From Gammaproteobacteria bacterium (lineage in GTDB: Bacteria > Pseudomonadota > Gammaproteobacteria > HK1): a DNA stretch of 5,669 nucleotides. How positions within the stretch are numbered: position 1 is the first letter of the stretch; every line of letters begins with the position of its first letter. The notes beneath the pieces are model-generated. The model ran no database searches and was not told the origin of the DNA. It saw nothing but the letters and a program-made list of their open reading frames with translations. The position numbers were made by a program, and so were the translations under genes. The stretch is from contig JAJECB010000303.1 in the NCBI GenBank assembly GCA_022822245.1, positions 1-5,669 of the forward strand, in the 5' to 3' direction. Positions 1-3,728 of this stretch are shown piece after piece.

Positions 1-322
1 GTCCGCGGTCGTAGTTGAGGTTGCCGTCGTTGCTGTTGGCGCCGTCCTCGAGCTCGGGGTCGCGCTTCGCGACGCGGAAGGTCATGCCGTGCGAGATCGT
101 CGTGTCGAGACTCCCCTGCTGGTCGCCGTCGCCGAACTCGATCGCCTGCGCCGGCAGCGCGTGCAGGAATCCGCCGAGGGCGAGGGCGCCCGCCGCCAGC
201 GCGATCGAGCCGAACGCGAGGCTCGCGGGTGTCGCCGGTCGAAACGGCGCACCGTACGGCGCCCGCCGTACTCGTTGCGGTCGGTCGAGCCTCGCCGGGC
301 CGGTTTCAGGAATGTTCCTCAT
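1..322 (-). CDS. DUF1302-family outer-membrane protein, N-terminal part only
   Basis: The frame starts at ATG 322 and runs off the left edge, giving 107 residues. It has a long Arg- and Pro-rich N-terminal part (1-31), a hydrophobic core (about 32-52, with SIALAAGALALGGFL at 39-53) and a likely signal peptidase site after AQA at 58-60. The mature protein then begins IEFGDGDQQGSLDTTISHGM (61-80), followed by TFRVAKRDPEL (81-91) and NDGNLNYDRG (98-107). The FxFGDxxGSLDTTxSxG opening and the DGNLNYDRG stretch are what I recall of DUF1302 proteins, predicted outer-membrane beta-barrels of about 500-650 residues. In proteobacteria these are often found near DUF1329 and RND-type transporter genes in steroid or other hydrophobic-compound clusters. 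A role in moving such a substrate is inference. It is on the same strand as the amidase operon but separated by 345 bases with its own probable promoter. The family call rests on the N-terminus alone. Confidence 0.8.
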   Translation of the reverse strand, partial: MRNIPETGPARLDRPQRVRRAPYGAPFRPATPASLAFGSIALAAGALALGGFLHALPAQAIEFGDGDQQGSLDTTISHGMTFRVAKRDPELEDGANSNDGNLNYDRG

Positions 323-327
323 GGCGT

Positions 328-333
328 CCCCTC
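328..333 (-). promoter_or_regulatory. Ribosome binding site of the DUF1302 gene
   Basis: GAGGGG on the minus strand lies five bases before the ATG at 322. It is one of the best Shine-Dalgarno matches in the window and supports this start although it gives the signal peptide an unusually long N-terminal part. Confidence 0.65.
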
Positions 334-424
334 GGGTCCGATGGTGGCGGCTCGGTCCTGGTGCCGGGGGGAGAATCCGCGCCACTTCGTGGAACGGTCC
401 CGGAGAATCGGGCGCGATGACGAT

Positions 425-436
425 GCCGGATCCGGC
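425..436. repeat. Perfect 12-bp palindrome in the presumed DUF1302 leader
   Basis: GCCGGATCCGGC reads the same on both strands, about 20-35 bases downstream of the predicted transcription start. It could be an operator for a dimeric repressor or a small RNA hairpin. The high GC content raises the chance of accidental palindromes, so confidence in a function is low. Confidence 0.3.
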
Positions 437-464
437 CTCCTGCCACTCCAAGCCACCGATATCG

Positions 465-495
465 ATTGTAATTTTGTAGCATGTTATCAAGTCAA
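465..495 (-). promoter_or_regulatory. Candidate sigma-70 promoter for the DUF1302 gene
   Basis: On the minus strand TTGACT (490-495, five of six matches to the -35 consensus) is followed after 19 bases by TACAAT (465-470, five of six matches to the -10 consensus). The spacing is longer than the ideal 17, which often means the promoter needs an activator. It sits in the only AT-rich island of the window. The start would be near 458, within the palindrome CGATATCG (457-464), giving a leader of roughly 135 bases before the ATG at 322. Confidence 0.5.
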
Positions 496-644
496 TCCCG
501 TCAGCGCTCGGATTTCCACGTCGGGGAGCGGGCCGCGCGCCCCGGGTTCGGTCGAGGTGCCCCGTCGGGCTTCGCCGCTCCGGCCCGCCCGCTCGCAAGC
601 CTCCATCGAGCATGCCCGCCCGCCGCGGAGGCAAGGTCCACCGC

Positions 645-662
645 GCCGCCGGGTACGGCGGC
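645..662 (-). terminator. GC hairpin just after the amidase gene, possible weak terminator
   Basis: A perfect 7-bp stem (GCCGCCG with CGGCGGC) closes a four-base loop, starting five bases after the TGA stop of the amidase gene. No T-run follows on the minus strand, so it is not a classical intrinsic terminator. It may be a 3' end stabiliser or act with Rho. Chance is possible in such GC-rich DNA, though a perfect stem directly after a stop codon is suggestive. Confidence 0.35.
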
Positions 663-667
663 CCCGG

Positions 668-1606
668 TCAATCGAAGACGACCTTCGGAAAGTAGAACGA
701 CACCACCCAGTTCGGCTGGTCCACGACCTCGCTGATGCGAAGGTCGGCGCACACGCTGCAAAGAAGATAGGCGTCGATGGCGGCGAGACCATGCAGGGAC
801 CCCAGGAGGTCGATCATCCCGCTTACCGCCGCGCGCGCCCCCGCGAAGAGGTCGGGGCCGATCCCCGTCGTCACGTGGTAGCCCTTCTCGTCGAAGTGCC
901 GCGACACCGGGCCCGGCGTCTCGTAGCGCGGGAAGGCGAGGTTCGCCCCCTTGACGAGGCCGAAGGTTAGGGCGAGCTCCATCGGGCTCTCGATCGCGGT
1001 GCCGCAGACCTCCCCGTCGCCCTGGGTCGCGTGGGTATCCCCGACGGAGAAGAGAGCACCCGGTACCGCGACCGGCAGGTGGAGCACCGTGCCCGCCGAG
1101 AGGTCGCGGATGTCCATGTTGCCGCCCACCTCCCGCGGCGGGACGATGGAATGGAGGCCGGGCGCGGCGGGCGCGACGCCGATGGTGCCGCAGAAGGGCT
1201 TGAGCGGCACCCGGCCGCCGGGACCGTAGGCGGCCGGGGTGAGGGCTCCCGGGTCGTAGCGCCAGGTGTGCAGGGCCGGCTCCGGGAACTGGTCGGCAAG
1301 GAGGCCGAAGCCCGGTATGTTCGCCGTCCAGCCCCAGCCCGAGGGCGTGAACGACTCGATCGCGACCCGGAGCGCGTCGCCGGGCTCGGCTCCGTCGATC
1401 CGGACCGGCCCGGTCACCGGGTTGACCCGGTCGAAGTCGAGGGTGGCGACGTCCGCCACCGTCGAGTCCGGCCCGAGCTGCCCGCCGGAGGCGTCCACGG
1501 TCTCGAAGCGGACGGTCTCGCCGGGGGCGACGGTGAGCACCGAAGGATTGGCGTTGTCCCAGCCGAAGTGGTGGTGCCGTCGATGGATGGTGTGGTCAAT
1601 CTTCAC
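668..1606 (-). CDS. fmdA: Acetamidase/formamidase family protein
   Basis: This 312-residue protein belongs to the FmdA/AmdA family, whose members hydrolyse short amides such as formamide or acetamide to ammonia and the acid in the cytoplasm. The symbol is a family label, not proof of substrate. Visible signatures are HHHFGWDN (11-18), ASGGQLGPDSTV (39-50), VNPVTGPVRIDGAEPGD (61-77), PFCGTIGVAP (137-146), GGNMDIRDL (161-169) and the hallmark run from SVGDTHATQGDGEV (187-200) to GTAIESP (202-208). The C-terminus is complete, with a TGA stop. The GTG at 1606 is preferred because GAGGT lies 8 bases upstream and the protein then begins MKIDHTIHR, close to the conserved block. A TTG at 1621 is in frame and would add five residues, but its Shine-Dalgarno is poorer. 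It follows hyuA by 75 bases on the same strand, so it is probably the last gene of a hyuB-hyuA-amidase operon and may act on an amide made from the Hyu product. Confidence 0.92.
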   Translation of the reverse strand: MKIDHTIHRRHHHFGWDNANPSVLTVAPGETVRFETVDASGGQLGPDSTVADVATLDFDRVNPVTGPVRIDGAEPGDALRVAIESFTPSGWGWTANIPGFGLLADQFPEPALHTWRYDPGALTPAAYGPGGRVPLKPFCGTIGVAPAAPGLHSIVPPREVGGNMDIRDLSAGTVLHLPVAVPGALFSVGDTHATQGDGEVCGTAIESPMELALTFGLVKGANLAFPRYETPGPVSRHFDEKGYHVTTGIGPDLFAGARAAVSGMIDLLGSLHGLAAIDAYLLCSVCADLRISEVVDQPNWVVSFYFPKVVFD

Positions 1607-1614
1607 TATGAAGG

Positions 1615-1619
1615 ACCTC
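1615..1619 (-). promoter_or_regulatory. Ribosome binding site deciding the amidase start
   Basis: GAGGT on the minus strand sits 8 bases before the GTG at 1606. It lies within the alternative TTG start codon context at 1621, so the two possible starts are mutually exclusive in how they would use this site. It also overlaps the TGA of the upstream mini-ORF, which would bring a terminating ribosome right onto it. Confidence 0.6.
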
Positions 1620-1659
1620 AATGAACTTTCCGGCGGTGATCGAAGCGCCCGCTCTTCAT
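1618..1659 (-). CDS. Possible 13-codon mini-ORF upstream of the amidase gene
   Basis: A short frame on the minus strand opens with ATG at 1659 and ends in TGA at 1618-1620, encoding MKSGRFDHRRKVH. It is preceded by AAAGGGAGG (1669-1677), the strongest Shine-Dalgarno-like match in the gap, 9 bases before the ATG. No other start codon nearby explains that site. The frame differs from that of the amidase gene. The TGA overlaps the alternative TTG start (1621) and the GAGG that serves the GTG start, so translation of the mini-ORF could be coupled to the amidase. The peptide is basic and resembles no known leader; it has no run of one amino acid as in attenuation. It may be chance in a purine-rich spacer. 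Confidence 0.3.
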   Translation of the reverse strand: MKSGRFDHRRKVH

Positions 1660-1681
1660 CGGGCCGAGCCTCCCTTTCCGT

Positions 1682-3721
1682 CTACCAGTGAACGCTTCCC
1701 TCGCACCGGAGGGCCCCGCTCCCGTCCACTTCAATCGTCCAGCCGGGTGGGGCTACCGTGGTGCCCCCCGCCTCCTCGACGATCGCGGGTCCTTCGATCC
1801 GGCTCCCGACCGGAAGCGACTCCCGGTCGATGACATCCGTGTCGCGCCACTCGCCGAACCACACCGGCCGGCGTTCGACCACCGGGTCGCCGCCGCCACG
1901 CGGCGCGAAGTCGAGGGCGGGCTGGTCGACCCCGCCGATCGAGACGAGCCGGACGTTGACGATCTCGATGTCGTTGTCGGGATCCGCGTAGCCGAAGGTC
2001 TCCTCGTGCCGCGCATCGAACGCGGCCCGGAGCGGCGTCCAGTCCGGATCCGCCGGGCTCCAGGGGATGGGAAGCGTGAAGGACTGGCCGACATGGCGCA
2101 CGTCGAGGGTGAACGCGTGTCGGTGCCGGCCGCGCTCCACCCCGTCCGCTTCGAGCATTGCGGCTCCGTCCTCGCGCATCGCCTCCGCGCGCGTCCGAAG
2201 GTCGTGGACGGAAAGCTCGGAGACTCGGCCGCCCCAGGCATCCACCGCGTCGCGGCGAAGATCGGCGAGCATCTGTCCGAGGGCGGAGAGGTGGCCGGGG
2301 AAGCGCGGCACCATGACGCGCGTGATTCCGAGCTCCTCGGCGACCGGCATGGCGTGCATCGGTCCGGCGCCGCCGAAGCCGAGGAGGGTGAAGTCGCGGG
2401 GGTCGAACCCGCGGTGCACCGAGACCTCGCGTACCGCCCCCGCCATCTTCGCGATCGCGATCCCAAGCGCCGCGCTGGCAAGCTCGACAACATCGCCCCC
2501 ACCCGCGTGCCGCGCCGCGAGCGCCTCGAACGCCGCCCGCGCCTGCTCCGCGTCCAGCACGAGCCCGCCCGCGAGTGACCGGCCGACCGGCAGGCGGCCG
2601 AGGAGGAGGTTCGCGTCGGAGACCGTCGGCTCGGTGCCCCCCCGACCGTAGCAGGCCGGTCCCGGCACCGCGCCGGCGCTGTGCGGTCCGACGGCAAGCG
2701 TGCCGTCCGGCTGGACCCACACGATCGAGCCGCCGCCCGCCCCGATGGTGTGGATGTCGAGCTGCGGCATCTTGAGCGGAAACGCATCGATCCGGCTGTC
2801 GTGCGACATGCGGGGGGCGAGTCCGTGCACGAGGGCGACGTCGGTGCTCGTCCCGCCCATGTCGAACGTGATGATGTCCGGCGCGCCCGCGTGCTCCGCG
2901 ACCCGGACCGCGCCGGTAACCCCGCCGACCGGACCGGAGAGGAAGGTGGCCGCGCATCGCTCCGAGGCCGCGGCGAGGGTCATCGACCCCCCGTTCGAGC
3001 CCATGATGTTGACCGGCGCCGCGACCCCGCGGTCGAGGAGCGCAGCCTCGAGCGCGGCGAGATAGCGGCGCATCACCGGGGTCAGGTACGCATTCAGGAC
3101 TGCCGTCGAAGTCCGCTCGAACTCGCCTCTCTCGGGGGTGAGGGCGGCGGATTCGGAGATCGGGACGCCGTCGAGCCGCATCGCGAGGGCGTCGGCCGCG
3201 GCGCGCTCGTGTCCGCGGTCGAGGTAGCTGTGGACCAGCGCGACCGCGATCGCCTCGACCCCCTTCTCGCGGAGAGTGGCGGCGAGGGCGTCGAAGTCGA
3301 AGCCGTCGATCGGCCGCACCACCTGGCCGTCCGCCGCGAGCCGCTCCGGCACCTCGAAGCGGCGGTCGCGGGGCACGAGGGGGGCGGGACGCTGCCACTC
3401 GGGGTCGAAGAGCCCGCCGACGAGCCGCCGCCCCTTCCCGATCTCGAGGAGATCGCGGAAGCCCTCCGTGGTCACGAGCCCGGTGCGGGCGCCCTTGCGT
3501 TCGAGGAGGGCGTTGGTGGCGATGGTCGTGCCGTGAACGAACGCGCCGATCGACCCGGGCGCGACCCCGAGCGAGGCGAGCGCGTCGAGCACCCCCCGCC
3601 ACTGCTCACCGGGAATCGAGGGCACCTTCGCGGAATGAAGAGCGCCGTCCTCTCCTCGTGCGATGAGATCGGTGAACGTCCCGCCGACGTCCACGCCGAC
3701 GATACGGGTTGTCTCCCTCAC
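1682..3721 (-). CDS. hyuA: Hydantoinase A / oxoprolinase family subunit (HyuA)
   Basis: This 679-residue protein is the ATP-binding subunit that partners HyuB; a length near 680-700 is normal for the family. The start is the GTG at 3721, which puts the nucleotide-binding DVGGTFTD at residues 11-18. The open frame goes on upstream for 79 codons, but that part lies inside hyuB and is low-complexity shadow. GAGG at 3732-3735, overlapping the hyuB stop, is the ribosome binding site. The N-terminal domain (about 5-185) carries HGTTIATNAL (63-72). The central ASKHA-like domain carries GSNGG (241-245), FDMGGTSTD (286-294), IGAGGGSI (326-333), a GPACYGRGG segment (354-362), TVSDANLLLG (366-375) and LLGFGGAGPMHA (446-457). 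The C-terminal domain (about 505-679) ends with the typical EGPAIVEE and TTVAPPGW stretch (643-661). No motif is missing. Activity could be N-methylhydantoin, 5-oxoproline or lactam hydrolysis, or ketone carboxylation; the sequence does not decide. Confidence 0.95.
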   Translation of the reverse strand: MRETTRIVGVDVGGTFTDLIARGEDGALHSAKVPSIPGEQWRGVLDALASLGVAPGSIGAFVHGTTIATNALLERKGARTGLVTTEGFRDLLEIGKGRRLVGGLFDPEWQRPAPLVPRDRRFEVPERLAADGQVVRPIDGFDFDALAATLREKGVEAIAVALVHSYLDRGHERAAADALAMRLDGVPISESAALTPERGEFERTSTAVLNAYLTPVMRRYLAALEAALLDRGVAAPVNIMGSNGGSMTLAAASERCAATFLSGPVGGVTGAVRVAEHAGAPDIITFDMGGTSTDVALVHGLAPRMSHDSRIDAFPLKMPQLDIHTIGAGGGSIVWVQPDGTLAVGPHSAGAVPGPACYGRGGTEPTVSDANLLLGRLPVGRSLAGGLVLDAEQARAAFEALAARHAGGGDVVELASAALGIAIAKMAGAVREVSVHRGFDPRDFTLLGFGGAGPMHAMPVAEELGITRVMVPRFPGHLSALGQMLADLRRDAVDAWGGRVSELSVHDLRTRAEAMREDGAAMLEADGVERGRHRHAFTLDVRHVGQSFTLPIPWSPADPDWTPLRAAFDARHEETFGYADPDNDIEIVNVRLVSIGGVDQPALDFAPRGGGDPVVERRPVWFGEWRDTDVIDRESLPVGSRIEGPAIVEEAGGTTVAPPGWTIEVDGSGALRCEGSVHW

Positions 3722-3728
3722 GGCCCGG

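Larger units (their letters stand above)
323..667. other. 345-base gap between the amidase operon and the DUF1302 gene
   Basis: No convincing gene is seen on either strand; frames crossing it are shadows with biased Arg/Pro/Ala content. The part next to the amidase gene (500-667) is very GC-rich and holds small hairpins. The middle (455-495) is an AT-rich island with only 13 G or C in 41 bases, carrying the candidate promoter. The part next to the DUF1302 gene (323-454) would be its leader and holds a palindrome, a direct repeat and the ribosome binding site. The size and layout suggest that the DUF1302 gene is transcribed separately from the operon. Confidence 0.7.

Noticed and set aside
487..792. 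Small minus-strand frame between the amidase gene and the promoter island
   Set aside because: It overlaps the 3' end of the amidase gene in another frame, has no good ribosome binding site, and its composition is that of a shadow.
89..970. Plus-strand frame of 293 codons crossing the gap and the amidase 3' end
   Set aside because: It is antisense to both the DUF1302 start and the amidase gene, is Arg-rich, and shows no domain. The same applies to the frame at 15-479.
1731..3602. Minus-strand frame of 623 codons overlapping hyuA in another frame
   Set aside because: It is extremely Arg/Gly/Pro-rich and low in complexity, and it lies wholly inside the better-supported hyuA.
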